Below, in pieces: positions 36,106 through 46,266 of a stretch of DNA of 64,000 nt. Source of the stretch: Brevibacterium picturae (GTDB lineage: Bacteria > Actinomycetota > Actinomycetes > Actinomycetales > Brevibacteriaceae); contig NZ_LT629739.1 in the NCBI RefSeq assembly GCF_900105045.1, positions 3,844,001-3,908,000 on the forward strand. The letters run 5' to 3'. Under the pieces are notes generated by a model, which was given only the letters and a program-made list of their open reading frames with translations, was not told the DNA's origin and did not search any database. How positions within the stretch are numbered: the first letter of the stretch is position 1; each line of letters begins with the position of its first letter. The position numbers and the translations under genes are program-made.

Positions 36106-36297
36106 TCAGGTGCGCACCCTCTGCGGGAGCAGAATGAGGACGATGAGGGCGATGAAGGTCGTCAGGAAGCCCCACAGTCCCCACCAGCCTGAGGAGCGGC
36201 CCTTCTCGCTGGCCAGGGAGCGACAGATGACGGCGAATATGATACCGACGAGGAGAGCGCCGAACCCGAATCCGGCGCCGAGAGTGAACGGGTCCAT
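36106..36297 (-). CDS. Small membrane protein
   Basis: A 63-aa protein with two hydrophobic segments (FGALLVGIIFAVICRSLA and WGFLTTFIALIVLILL) separated by a basic Gly-rich loop SEKGRSSGWWG. ATG at 36297 has AAGGAGC 8 bases upstream, which supports translation. No family is recognised. It is convergent with the methyltransferase gene and divergent from acn. Confidence 0.7.
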   Translation of the reverse strand: MDPFTLGAGFGFGALLVGIIFAVICRSLASEKGRSSGWWGLWGFLTTFIALIVLILLPQRVRT

Positions 36298-36461
36298 GAA
36301 AGCTCCTTGTTCGCAGCTGCTGATGTGACTCCAGATTAGGGACTTCGACTGCTGATTCGCGCTGGAGTTGTCCGGACTCTCACGTAGGGAAAACCTGATT
36401 CTCCATTCACCGACAGGCCAGCCTCCGAAGGTGGTCAAGGCCGGGCAAATGAGATAGAATT

Positions 36462-36479
36462 TATCTTGACGTCAAGATA
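36462..36479 (+). promoter_or_regulatory. Perfect 18-bp palindrome in the acn promoter
   Basis: TATCTTGACGTCAAGATA is a perfect inverted repeat 93 bases before the acn ATG. It contains a TTGACG -35-like element and follows a TAGAAT box (36455-36460), so a bound protein would affect the promoter. MarR-family regulators such as TamR control aconitase in Streptomyces; whether this is such a site is an inference. No candidate gene lies nearby. Confidence 0.65.
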
Positions 36480-36572
36480 CTTTTGGAAACAATTGTGTCG
36501 CGTAAATCGGTGCGCGGCTCACGGGCTTGCCCGGTTTCTTGGATGAGTGTCGGATGAAACAGGAGAATCACG

Positions 36573-39257
<2,685 letters not shown>

Positions 39258-39327
39258 GGAAACTCCTGGTAAGAACGGGTTTCGAAGCCGGCACGACTAG
39301 GTGCTACAGGATCGGAACAGTCTAGAT

Positions 39328-39362
39328 GATCGCCCCACCCGGCGCTGCTGGGTGGGGCGATC
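39328..39362 (+). terminator. Hairpin after acn
   Basis: Bases 39328-39340 (GATCGCCCCACCC) pair perfectly with 39350-39362 around a 9-nt loop, 70 bases after the acn stop, in island-derived sequence. It probably ends the acn transcript and may have been brought in by the island. Confidence 0.75.
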
Positions 39363-40020
39363 TGGTGCTCACAGGGATGGCCGACTGGCGGATGTAGTAA
39401 GTCCTTCGCCCAGTCGTCAACATTCGATCGTCGACCTCGCGGACTGATACTCATCCTGTCACCTGCTCGTGCTGCCGTCCCCCCATGAGCCAGGACGGCG
39501 GTAGCACGGATGAGCCGTAGGTGGTGAGGTAGTGCTCAAGGGCCGAGCCGCGGATCCGCGTGTCTTCACCGGTATCCGGCGTTCCGCGGAGGCGCTCGTC
39601 GCCGGAGTTACAGTCACTACTCCCAACGGCAGCTCCTGCGGTATGACGATACTGACGAGCGGATGGATCAAGTACGCGAGACCCAGCGGAGGGCCGCACC
39701 CGTGGCGACGTCCACCCAGGTCGCGAACCCTGCGCTCAAGTCGCAGACGATAGCGGCGCGCAGGCCGTTGCCGACGAGGGAGACCACTGTGAGGACCCCG
39801 AGCCCCACTCGAGCCGGACAGGTGTAGGTGAGTGGGTGACCGCGCAAGGCGAAGGGCACGGTGATCCCTCTTTGGCTGAATCGGTCGGAACCTCAGGCCC
39901 GTCCGTCACAGTGCGCGAGTCGCGCAACTAAGCACGGAACCTCGATATACTATCGGCGAGGCCGCCTCTACAAATCGAGTTTTCTCCGAGTCTCCAAACC
40001 TGCCTACGACAAGGATGTCA
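39363..40020. other. Non-coding or decayed stretch at the left end of island A
   Basis: No intact gene is evident in these 650 bases. On the minus strand two overlapping frames near 39459-39860 read as a short, hydrophobic remnant (VGLGVLTVVSLVGNGL, then LVSIVIPQELPLGVVTV in another frame), possibly a decayed membrane protein. A TATACT box at 39946-39951 is a likely -10 element for the following nuclease gene. Confidence 0.5.
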
Positions 40021-42183
40021 ATGCAACTTTCAATGGTAAGTATTGAGAATTTTCGCGCTCACACATCGACAGCTATTCCGCTTACCCAACTCGGCTCTCT
40101 GATTGGCGAGAACAACGCGGGGAAATCTTCCGTTCTTCATGCGATTCAGTACGCGTTGGAGGAAAGGAGGCTCGACGACGCCGATTTTCGAGATGCAACT
40201 AAGCCGATAGCCGTCACGCTTCATCTCACGGGGATTGGGGAGCAGGATCTTGAGCGAGTCGGAGATTCTCACCGTGAAAAGGTTGCCGGAATGATTCGAG
40301 ATGGCAACCTCACGATCGTTCGCTCTCAGACTCATGGCGGGAAAGCAGAACCAAAGTATCTCAAGCTAGTCCCGAGCGATCCGCGGTGGAGCGTCGACAA
40401 TCTGAACGATTGCACAAAAGGTAAGTCGGGTACCGCACTTCGCACTGCCGCGGTTGAACTTCGCCCCGAACTCGAAGACCTTCTGGGGCAAAAGGTTACG
40501 AAGGGAGACGTCGTCGCTGCTTGGAACGAACTTAATCAGCAACTTCCGAAAGAAGACCTTCAGCAACAGTTCGACCCCTATCCGACTGGCATTTCTACGG
40601 CAATAAAGCCTCTTTTTCCTTCAGTGATTTACATCGAGTCAGTTAAAGACGCCTCCCTCGAAGCAAGAGCGAGCGGAACCTCTGCCTTCGCCAAGCTCCT
40701 GGGCCTGCTGTTCGAAGAAGTGCAAGAACAGTTCGACGACATAGAGGAAAAGTTTAATGCTGTCCATCAGAAGCTGAACCGGCATCTTAGCTCGGACGGG
40801 GAACCAAAGGACACGCGTCTCCCCGCCGTCAAGCGCATTGAAACTGTTATCGAACAGTACGTGACTGCGAGCTTCCCCGGTGTAAAGGTTCAGATGGACA
40901 TCCCCGCGCCGACTCTGTCCGTACTGCTGTCTTCAGCCGACCTGCTAATCGACGACGGCCACGTGAGCAAGGTGTCCAGTAAAGGCGATGGTCTGAAGCG
41001 CAACGTTCTGTTTGCTCTCCTGCGTGCCTATGCCGACATTCGTGACAACGGACTTGGCGGCACCGAGTCGGACGAGGTTGCTGATTCTATTGAAGCGGCG
41101 CGCAACGATGAGTCCCCCGAGACATGCTTGAGGCCCAGGGGCTCCTACCTGCTCTTGTTTGAAGAGCCCGAGCTATATCTCCATCCCAGAGCGCAGCGGC
41201 AGCTGATGGCAGCGCTGACGCAGTTCGCGAAGGACCACCAAGTGCTCGTAACAACCCACTCGCCGGGATTCTTCCAGCCAGGGACCAAAGGGTTCACGCG
41301 GATGTACAAGACTGACGCAGGTGTTGTGGCCAGGCCGGTAGACCTTACGCTGAAATTGAAGGACGAGTATCAGATCGTCCGGCACGAGAACAACGAGGCA
41401 GCGTTCTTCGCGCAAAAGGTCGTTTTAGTCGAAGGGGATAGCGACACTTTCGTTTTTCCGCACCTTGCGAAGCTATTCTCTAAAGGTTGGGATGACGTTG
41501 AACGCAATGTGATGTTCGTGAAGATCGGCGGTAAGGGCAACATCAGTCGTTACAGGACCTTCTTCGAGCAATTCGAGGTTCCGATCCACGTCATCGCCGA
41601 CCTAGACGCACTGTCGAACGGGTTCGAACATCTGACTTCGACGTCGCGTGTCAGAGAGAGCCACGGCAAGCTGATTCAGTCGGTGAAAGAGCAGATCTCT
41701 GGTCCGAGTACTCCGGACCGCGACAAGGTGAAGGAAATCGTTCGGAGCCGGTCGCATCGAGAGCTGTGGGGGTCGGCGCAGGAAAACTTCGGGGCTTGGC
41801 GAGACATCCAGACAAAGGAAACCGCACAGGCTGTAGTGGATGATCTGACGGAGCTTTTCGATGCAGGTAATGGCGACGCTATCCTTGCACAACTGCAGAA
41901 TCCACCTACTGAGCAAATTGCCGACTTGATTGAGGAAGTCATCTCATCGCTCGCGCTGGAGGATACATATGTGTTGCGACGCGGCGATCTCGAGACTTAC
42001 TGTGGCACGCATGCGAAGGGCGAAAAGGTGGCAACTGCGATGAAGTTCTGCGCGGAGACTTTGACGCTCGATGCTCTTAAGAAAGTGCACGGCACGGAAG
42101 GGCCTGCCATTGCCGCGGAGCTGGAAGATGTTTTCTCGGGCATCTTCGATTCGAGCGCCCATGAACCTGAGACGAACGTGTGA
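40021..42183 (+). CDS. OLD-family ATP-dependent nuclease
   Basis: A 720-aa protein with an ABC/SMC-like ATPase and a TOPRIM nuclease. The ATPase has Walker A GENNAGKSS (29-37) and a Walker B-like LFEEPELYLHP followed by a VTTHSP switch. TOPRIM residues Glu471 (VVLVEGDSD) and Asp527/Asp529 (IADLDAL) are present. OLD proteins of phage P2 and Gabija GajA act in phage exclusion; no GajB-like helicase lies beside it, so this is a stand-alone (class 1-like) protein. ATG at 40021 is chosen because AAGGA ends 5 bases before it; ATG at 40015 overlaps that site. The base composition is less GC-rich than neighbouring chromosome, suggesting transfer. Confidence 0.85.
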   Translation: MQLSMVSIENFRAHTSTAIPLTQLGSLIGENNAGKSSVLHAIQYALEERRLDDADFRDATKPIAVTLHLTGIGEQDLERVGDSHREKVAGMIRDGNLTIVRSQTHGGKAEPKYLKLVPSDPRWSVDNLNDCTKGKSGTALRTAAVELRPELEDLLGQKVTKGDVVAAWNELNQQLPKEDLQQQFDPYPTGISTAIKPLFPSVIYIESVKDASLEARASGTSAFAKLLGLLFEEVQEQFDDIEEKFNAVHQKLNRHLSSDGEPKDTRLPAVKRIETVIEQYVTASFPGVKVQMDIPAPTLSVLLSSADLLIDDGHVSKVSSKGDGLKRNVLFALLRAYADIRDNGLGGTESDEVADSIEAARNDESPETCLRPRGSYLLLFEEPELYLHPRAQRQLMAALTQFAKDHQVLVTTHSPGFFQPGTKGFTRMYKTDAGVVARPVDLTLKLKDEYQIVRHENNEAAFFAQKVVLVEGDSDTFVFPHLAKLFSKGWDDVERNVMFVKIGGKGNISRYRTFFEQFEVPIHVIADLDALSNGFEHLTSTSRVRESHGKLIQSVKEQISGPSTPDRDKVKEIVRSRSHRELWGSAQENFGAWRDIQTKETAQAVVDDLTELFDAGNGDAILAQLQNPPTEQIADLIEEVISSLALEDTYVLRRGDLETYCGTHAKGEKVATAMKFCAETLTLDALKKVHGTEGPAIAAELEDVFSGIFDSSAHEPETNV

Positions 42184-42473
42184 AGTAGTTGAGAAAGTGA
42201 TCGTTCCCCAAACCCGTGCGCAGGATCCCGGCAGGCCGCGGCGAAGTCGCAGGACCGTGGTGGTGCCTCGATGTAGTAGGGGTGCCAAGGCATCCGCACT
42301 TACTTAGGCAAGCGTGGTGAAGCGAGAACTTGAGCGTTCATTGTGGTCGGTCAGTGCTGCGCGGACAGCAACTTCGACGCGCTCGAGCGCGTGCATGACC
42401 AGCAGGCGCAAGGCGCGGTCGAAGACGTAAAGGTCCAACACATCGTCGAAAGAGGTGCCTTCGCGGAAGAACT

Positions 42474-42506
42474 GAAAGGTCGCGGGTTCGATTCCCGCAG
42501 GCGGCT
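42474..42506 (+). tRNA. tRNA 3' fragment (T arm and acceptor strand only)
   Basis: GCGGG-TTCGATT-CCCGC (42482-42498) is a perfect T arm, followed by a 7-nt acceptor-like strand AGGCGGC and a discriminator T. No matching anticodon arm, D arm or 5' acceptor strand precedes it, so this is only the 3' third of a tRNA gene. Such fragments are usually left when an element integrates into a tRNA gene. The isotype cannot be fixed. Confidence 0.55.
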
Positions 42507-42513
42507 CGGCAAC

Positions 42514-42556
42514 GCCCCTCCCACCAGGCTAAACACGGGATAGGGAGGGGCCTTTT
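42514..42556 (+). terminator. Rho-independent terminator after the tRNA fragment
   Basis: GCCCCTCCC (42514-42522) pairs with GGGAGGGGC (42543-42551), followed by CTTTTC. It looks like the original terminator of the tRNA whose 3' end precedes it. The remaining bases from 42184 to 42708 show no gene. Confidence 0.8.
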
Positions 42557-42708
42557 CTTTGAGAGCGACAAGACCGCTACGTTCCAAAGGACGTTCTACC
42601 GCGACACGTCGTTCGAGCAGGATTCGACGGCCTTGTGCCCTGCTCCATGTCAGCCCCTCGTGCGAGGATCGAATACAGAACCACTTCGAAAATCAGAGAG
42701 GATGCGAG

Positions 42709-43941
42709 ATGAGTAAGAAGTCAGCTGCCGAAAATCGCCGGAGTCGACAGGCGAGCAGTGCCGCCCGACAACGTGCTCAACGCGCCAGGGGAGTGACTCG
42801 CAACACCAGCCCCCGCAAAAGGACCTATTGGCATGCAGGGTGGCCCGGCTTGGAACCGGGCACCATCCTTGTTGGATCAGACGAAGCGACGGGTTTGGGT
42901 ATCGACTCAGCTCGATACATGGGTCAGGACAGAGACGATGAGCTCGATCCATACGACGCCAGCAAAGTCTATTTCAGCAACGACATTGAGTTCGCCAGGG
43001 CATTCGCCACCAACACGCAGATCGCTGATAGCCCTACTGGCGTTGTGTACCAACGGGGTGCGCTGTACCGAGTAGAGCCCATCGGCGACATCGAGCCTGA
43101 TCCCGATTTCCAGAAGAGCGACGTCTCGTGGTGTTCGCCCCGGGCCCGAATCGTGACTGTGGAAGACCCAAACGTGATGATGGACGCATACTCCGCCGCT
43201 GAGCGCATCGGTCCTCACATGGCTTGGACTGACGGGTCCCCGGTCTACTCAAAGACGGGAAAGTATCTTCTCAGCCCCGAGCAGAAACAGAGCGCCTTTA
43301 CTCAGACTCAATTGGACTCCCTCGTGGCCTGGACCCCTCTAAGGCATGTAAATGCCGCGCTAGCGGGTGAGCGTTCTGGCGACCGACCTCTGATCGAAAA
43401 GCATTCAGAGATCGCCATCGATGCCGCCGAGGCTACGGACGTCTTGAAAAGACACTTCAAACGAGCCAAAGCCCTTGTCGACCAGGGTGTGGAATTCTCG
43501 GACAATTATCGACCTGTCATCGACGATCTCAGCTCACTCATCGCGCCCACAGAGCTCCAGGCTGACGACCCGCGCGCGGTCGCTGTTGCGATCCATCCGC
43601 GCGATGGTCTGATCGGAGCAGCTGTTTTCACGGCTGCCCGCATGGGTGACGCTGAAGACCAGATGGTCATGATGATCGACCGAGTGGCAGTGACTCCAAG
43701 TTGGAGGCGCAAAGGTGTCGGCTCTGTGCTGCTTACGACGATGCAGCAACTCCTGCCAAACCCGGTCGACTTCGCCGTCGGGCACTGCGATTCCCAGATC
43801 GCTCCGTTCTTCGCACAGATGGGATACACGGTGCTCACGCCGGACACACCGCTGGCTTTCCCCGTTGAGAAGTTCGAGAAGGATCTACAGCCAGTTCAGT
43901 TCCCTGGCCAATGCGCCTTCTATCGACAGGGCCGGTGGTGA
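42709..43941 (+). CDS. Arr-like ADP-ribosyltransferase fused to a GNAT acetyltransferase
   Basis: A 410-aa protein with two enzyme domains. Residues 1-36 are basic (RRSRQASSAARQRAQRAR). Residues about 37-165 resemble rifampin ADP-ribosyltransferase Arr: YWHAGWPGLEPG, KVYFSNDIEFARAFA and ALYRVEPIGDIEPDPD align with the Arr pattern and keep its His-Tyr-Asp triad as His42, Tyr88 and Asp131. The middle holds a linker, and residues about 255-400 are a GNAT domain with the acetyl-CoA loop RRKGVG (333-338). Rifampin inactivation is possible but not shown; protein or nucleic-acid modification is an alternative. AGAGAGG lies upstream of the ATG. Confidence 0.75.
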   Translation: MSKKSAAENRRSRQASSAARQRAQRARGVTRNTSPRKRTYWHAGWPGLEPGTILVGSDEATGLGIDSARYMGQDRDDELDPYDASKVYFSNDIEFARAFATNTQIADSPTGVVYQRGALYRVEPIGDIEPDPDFQKSDVSWCSPRARIVTVEDPNVMMDAYSAAERIGPHMAWTDGSPVYSKTGKYLLSPEQKQSAFTQTQLDSLVAWTPLRHVNAALAGERSGDRPLIEKHSEIAIDAAEATDVLKRHFKRAKALVDQGVEFSDNYRPVIDDLSSLIAPTELQADDPRAVAVAIHPRDGLIGAAVFTAARMGDAEDQMVMMIDRVAVTPSWRRKGVGSVLLTTMQQLLPNPVDFAVGHCDSQIAPFFAQMGYTVLTPDTPLAFPVEKFEKDLQPVQFPGQCAFYRQGRW

Positions 43942-44049
43942 CTCGGGGAGCGGTGCCCCTACGTTTTCGTCAAGAAGCGAATACCAGCTTCCCCAATAAT
44001 ATTCGCCGGGTCTCGGACAACACGAATGGTCGGTCCGGGGCCGCCTCCC

Positions 44050-44340
44050 AGACTGACCGGATATCTCGTCACAGAACTGTTCTGGCACAGTCGCCATCTC
44101 GGGCGTGTCGAAGTAGGCACCATCACGCAGCATCGCGTAGAAGCGGTTGCAACACCTTCTCGCCGACGCGATCAGTGCCTGTTGTGCTTCTTATGATCGC
44201 CACGTTTTTTGTAGCAATAGGCCCTCGCCAACGAGTCGCTCAATGCCGTGACCGCGGACAAAAGCAACGCCGGATTGATGTAGGGAAGCGGTATTGACAG
44301 TGGCATTGAGAACGGCGAGGGTTTCAATTGAGGACATCCG
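44050..44340 (-). pseudogene. Decayed IS110-family transposase, C-terminal part
   Basis: Two frames of the minus strand together give an IS110 transposase C-terminus. LLLSAVTALSDSLARAY followed by CYKKRGDHKKHN lies near 44175-44300, then after a frameshift QALIASARRCCNRFYAML and RDGAYFDT lie near 44090-44180. IS110 members carry such a run (AYY-KR-GK-HN-ALI-LARRR-MLRDG). No intact transposase or terminal repeats are visible, so it is an old remnant. Confidence 0.65.
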
Positions 44341-44674
44341 CAGCCTCAACTTCCAGTTCCTTGGATGGACTACGGAATTAGATGCCGAGCCGTGATCCTA
44401 AGTCATAGTCTGTCGACCGATGTTGGTGCGGAGGACCGCTGACTGTATGGTCGACTTCAGGGGACTGGTGCAGGGTTTGGTGACATCTAACCTGGCTTGC
44501 TCACAACGTAGGGACTGTTGCATGGATTGTAGACATAGTCCGGCTTATTCTCAGACAAGCATGGGACAGCCGAAGGTTGCCCAAGCTGGATTGCGGTGGT
44601 CCTAACCGACGGTTCCCTCTTCGCGCAACTTGTCAATCGGGCGGAGGGGGTTGCTCGGCCTCACTTAGTCTCCG
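44341..44674. other. Stretch without a recognisable gene
   Basis: About 330 bases between the IS110 remnant and the next gene. Short frames exist on both strands but none has a ribosome site, a domain or codon use like its neighbours. I see nothing that can be named. Confidence 0.5.
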
Positions 44675-45478
44675 CTATGGGCCTCCTTCGGCCTGCCTTG
44701 GGCAAACCGGGCATTTGAACGGAGCACCGGCGCAAGGTAGTCCCGTAAGCTGACATTCCTCTTCGGGCTGGCCATGTATCCGAGCGATCCCGATGTCATA
44801 CAGCTCAGGCCGGTTATGAATATCCAACCACGTGGCCTCGAGTGATTCGCTCTCGCTCGGTATAGTGCCGCTCTCCACACCAACATCGATGAGGGAACGG
44901 AGTTGAGCGATGATAATGCCGACCTGCATCGATTGTCTCAGCATCAGCCCATGAGACATTTCTTTGAGGATTCTGGACCTGATGAGTTTGTTCCGGTCTG
45001 AGTGCACGAGTCTGCCGTAGGTGACTATTTCACGTGTCTTCACATAGTCTAGTTCGACGCCGTTGAATTCTCCTGAAGAACGAGTTGCTCTCCCTGAAGC
45101 GACTCCCTCGAAAAACCAGGCGTGAAAGTCGAGAAGGTAAATCGAGTTGTCATCCGATAGGTACTTCCGAAGAGCCTCAACGACATTCGGGATATAGGTG
45201 TTTCTGTCATTCTTGACCATGAACTTCCGTTCAAGCATCATCCGAACGTACAAGGCCATACGGTCCCGTGGTGCCAAGTCGGTCCCGGGCTTAGGCTCCT
45301 CTATATTCCCAACCAGTTCCACAAGCTCGGAGTACTCTCCCGCCAACTCCCGAAAAATCATGATTCGTTCGAGAGCGTCATGTGCCCAACGGTCATCAGC
45401 GATTACAGACTCATCCATAGGCACATCATGCATTAGAAGGAGCCCCGCTGCAGACACCGCTCCGCTGCGGTAGTACAA
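44675..45478 (-). CDS. Unknown 267-aa protein with a C-terminal Cys cluster
   Basis: A soluble, mostly helical protein (WAHDALERIMIFRELAG; ALYVRMMLERKFMVK; LRSLIDVGVESGTIPSESE). The C-terminus contains four Cys (CQLTGLPC and KCPVCPRQ), a likely zinc knuckle. No family is recognised. The start is uncertain: TTG at 45478, ATG at 45433 and ATG at 45418 are all possible and none has a strong ribosome site. Its position beside defence-type genes at the right end of island A makes a defence or regulatory role possible. Confidence 0.6.
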   Translation of the reverse strand: MYYRSGAVSAAGLLLMHDVPMDESVIADDRWAHDALERIMIFRELAGEYSELVELVGNIEEPKPGTDLAPRDRMALYVRMMLERKFMVKNDRNTYIPNVVEALRKYLSDDNSIYLLDFHAWFFEGVASGRATRSSGEFNGVELDYVKTREIVTYGRLVHSDRNKLIRSRILKEMSHGLMLRQSMQVGIIIAQLRSLIDVGVESGTIPSESESLEATWLDIHNRPELYDIGIARIHGQPEEECQLTGLPCAGAPFKCPVCPRQAEGGP

Positions 45479-45830
45479 GTCATTGACCTACTTAGAATCG
45501 ACGTGCAAGTGTGAGCCAGAACTGTGTGGGTATAACTACCGAATCTCGATCTGTATGTGTTTCTGCATCGAACCTGTCAAGCGAGGTGTCCGCGGAGAGT
45601 ACGAGGATTAGTCGGCCTCTTGAGCCGGCGTTTGTTAAGAACAGCGACTTCTTCCGTAGCCGCTCTCAAAGACACATGCTTGGGGAACGATGGGTCGGTG
45701 AGCAACTGTCGATACCGGAGCATCTCGACGTACGTGCTTCACTTACTGTATGGTAGTCATTCTCTCGCATGAGCTGGTTCTCTGACCAGGTGTTTTGTAT
45801 TTTGCTGTATGGCTCCATAGCGAGTCTTGT
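45479..45830. other. AT-richer non-coding stretch before att copy 2
   Basis: No supported gene is seen. The stretch includes the divergent att-like sequence at 45731-45757 and, at 45780-45800, a CTCTGACCAGG element that also precedes att copy 3 (near 61664). These shared bases suggest arm sequences of related integrating elements. Confidence 0.5.
45731..45757 (+). repeat. Degenerate attachment-site-like sequence
   Basis: TACGTGCTTC (45731-45740) and GGTAGT (45752-45757) match both ends of the 27-base att core at exactly the same spacing, but the 11 middle bases match at only 4 positions. It lies 92 bases before the full copy 2. It may be an old or arm-type site. Confidence 0.45.
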
Positions 45831-45833
45831 CAC

Positions 45834-45875
45834 CGAAGCATGTCTCAGTACGTGCTTCGGCAACTTGCCGGTAGT
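45834..45875 (+). repeat. Attachment site copy 2 (island A/B junction)
   Basis: 42 bases are identical to 61716-61757. The last 27 (45849-45875) match the acn 3' end except one base, and the following TTGAG also matches copy 1. The left part holds the inverted arms CGAAGCA and TGCTTCG around a 12-base centre. In the acn frame it still encodes YVLRQLAGS and a stop; the single change is synonymous (CGC to CGG). Confidence 0.85.
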
Positions 45876-45937
45876 TGAGCTAAACCGCTCGAATAAAAGA
45901 ACCTGACACGCCCGACCGTGTCTAGTTCCAGCGTCTC

Positions 45938-45981
45938 ACACATACGCTCCGTCAGGCTTCGGCCTGGCGGAGCGTATGTGT
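45938..45981. terminator. 20-bp hairpin with TTCG loop
   Basis: Bases 45938-45957 (ACACATACGCTCCGTCAGGC) pair with 45962-45981 with one G-T wobble, capped by TTCG. No T-run follows on the plus strand. It lies at the end of the decayed Abi-like fragment on the minus strand and just inside island B, so it is either a terminator or a structured small RNA. Confidence 0.55.
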
Positions 45982-45984
45982 CTA

Positions 45985-46150
45985 TGGCTCAGTCGAGGTG
46001 TCGACACCAGAACGAGTCGTCGGCCCAGTCGTCGGGGATGCCGATGTCTCACAGGTGCACGACCGCTCTTCATCCCCAGTTCAGAGCCCGGCTAACCCTT
46101 GGGCCAGGCGAGCCTCGACGACTCGTGAAGTGGTCCTCCTCCGTTCGTTT
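45985..46150 (-). pseudogene. Remnant of an Abi_2-like gene, C-terminal end
   Basis: The minus strand reads GIPDDWADDSFWCRHLD and a stop at 45985-45987, close to the GFPDDW C-terminal motif of Abi_2 proteins (present in the neighbouring Abi gene as LGFPDDWRSSPTW). Upstream it is broken by stops and frameshifts (RLAQGLAGL then TGA). It is read as a decayed second Abi gene in the opposite direction. Confidence 0.4.
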
Positions 46151-46266
46151 GACCCATGTGCAGCGACCCCGTATGCTTGTACCAACACGACAGGTCCGCT
46201 TCTCTAGATGAGACGCGGGCCTGTTCTCTTTCTGCCCCGCGCCGGGGACGCGAGGACGATAAGCAC

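Larger units (their letters stand above)
39258..45875. mobile_element. Genomic island A (between att copies 1 and 2)
   Basis: About 6.6 kb lie between the acn 3' end and its copy at 45849-45875. The segment is less densely coding and visibly less GC-rich than the chromosome. It carries an OLD-family nuclease, an ADP-ribosyltransferase/acetyltransferase fusion, a tRNA fragment, an IS110 remnant and an unknown gene. No integrase or excisionase is visible, so the island is either defective or moved by an integrase encoded elsewhere. Confidence 0.7.

Noticed and set aside
39961-42506. A split or whole tRNA made from GCCGCCT at 39961 and the 3' fragment at 42474
   Set aside because: The 7-base complementarity exists, but no D arm, U8 or anticodon arm follows the left part; taken as chance.
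40021-42708. Complete Gabija system
   Set aside because: The OLD-type GajA-like protein is present, but no UvrD-like GajB helicase lies on either side.
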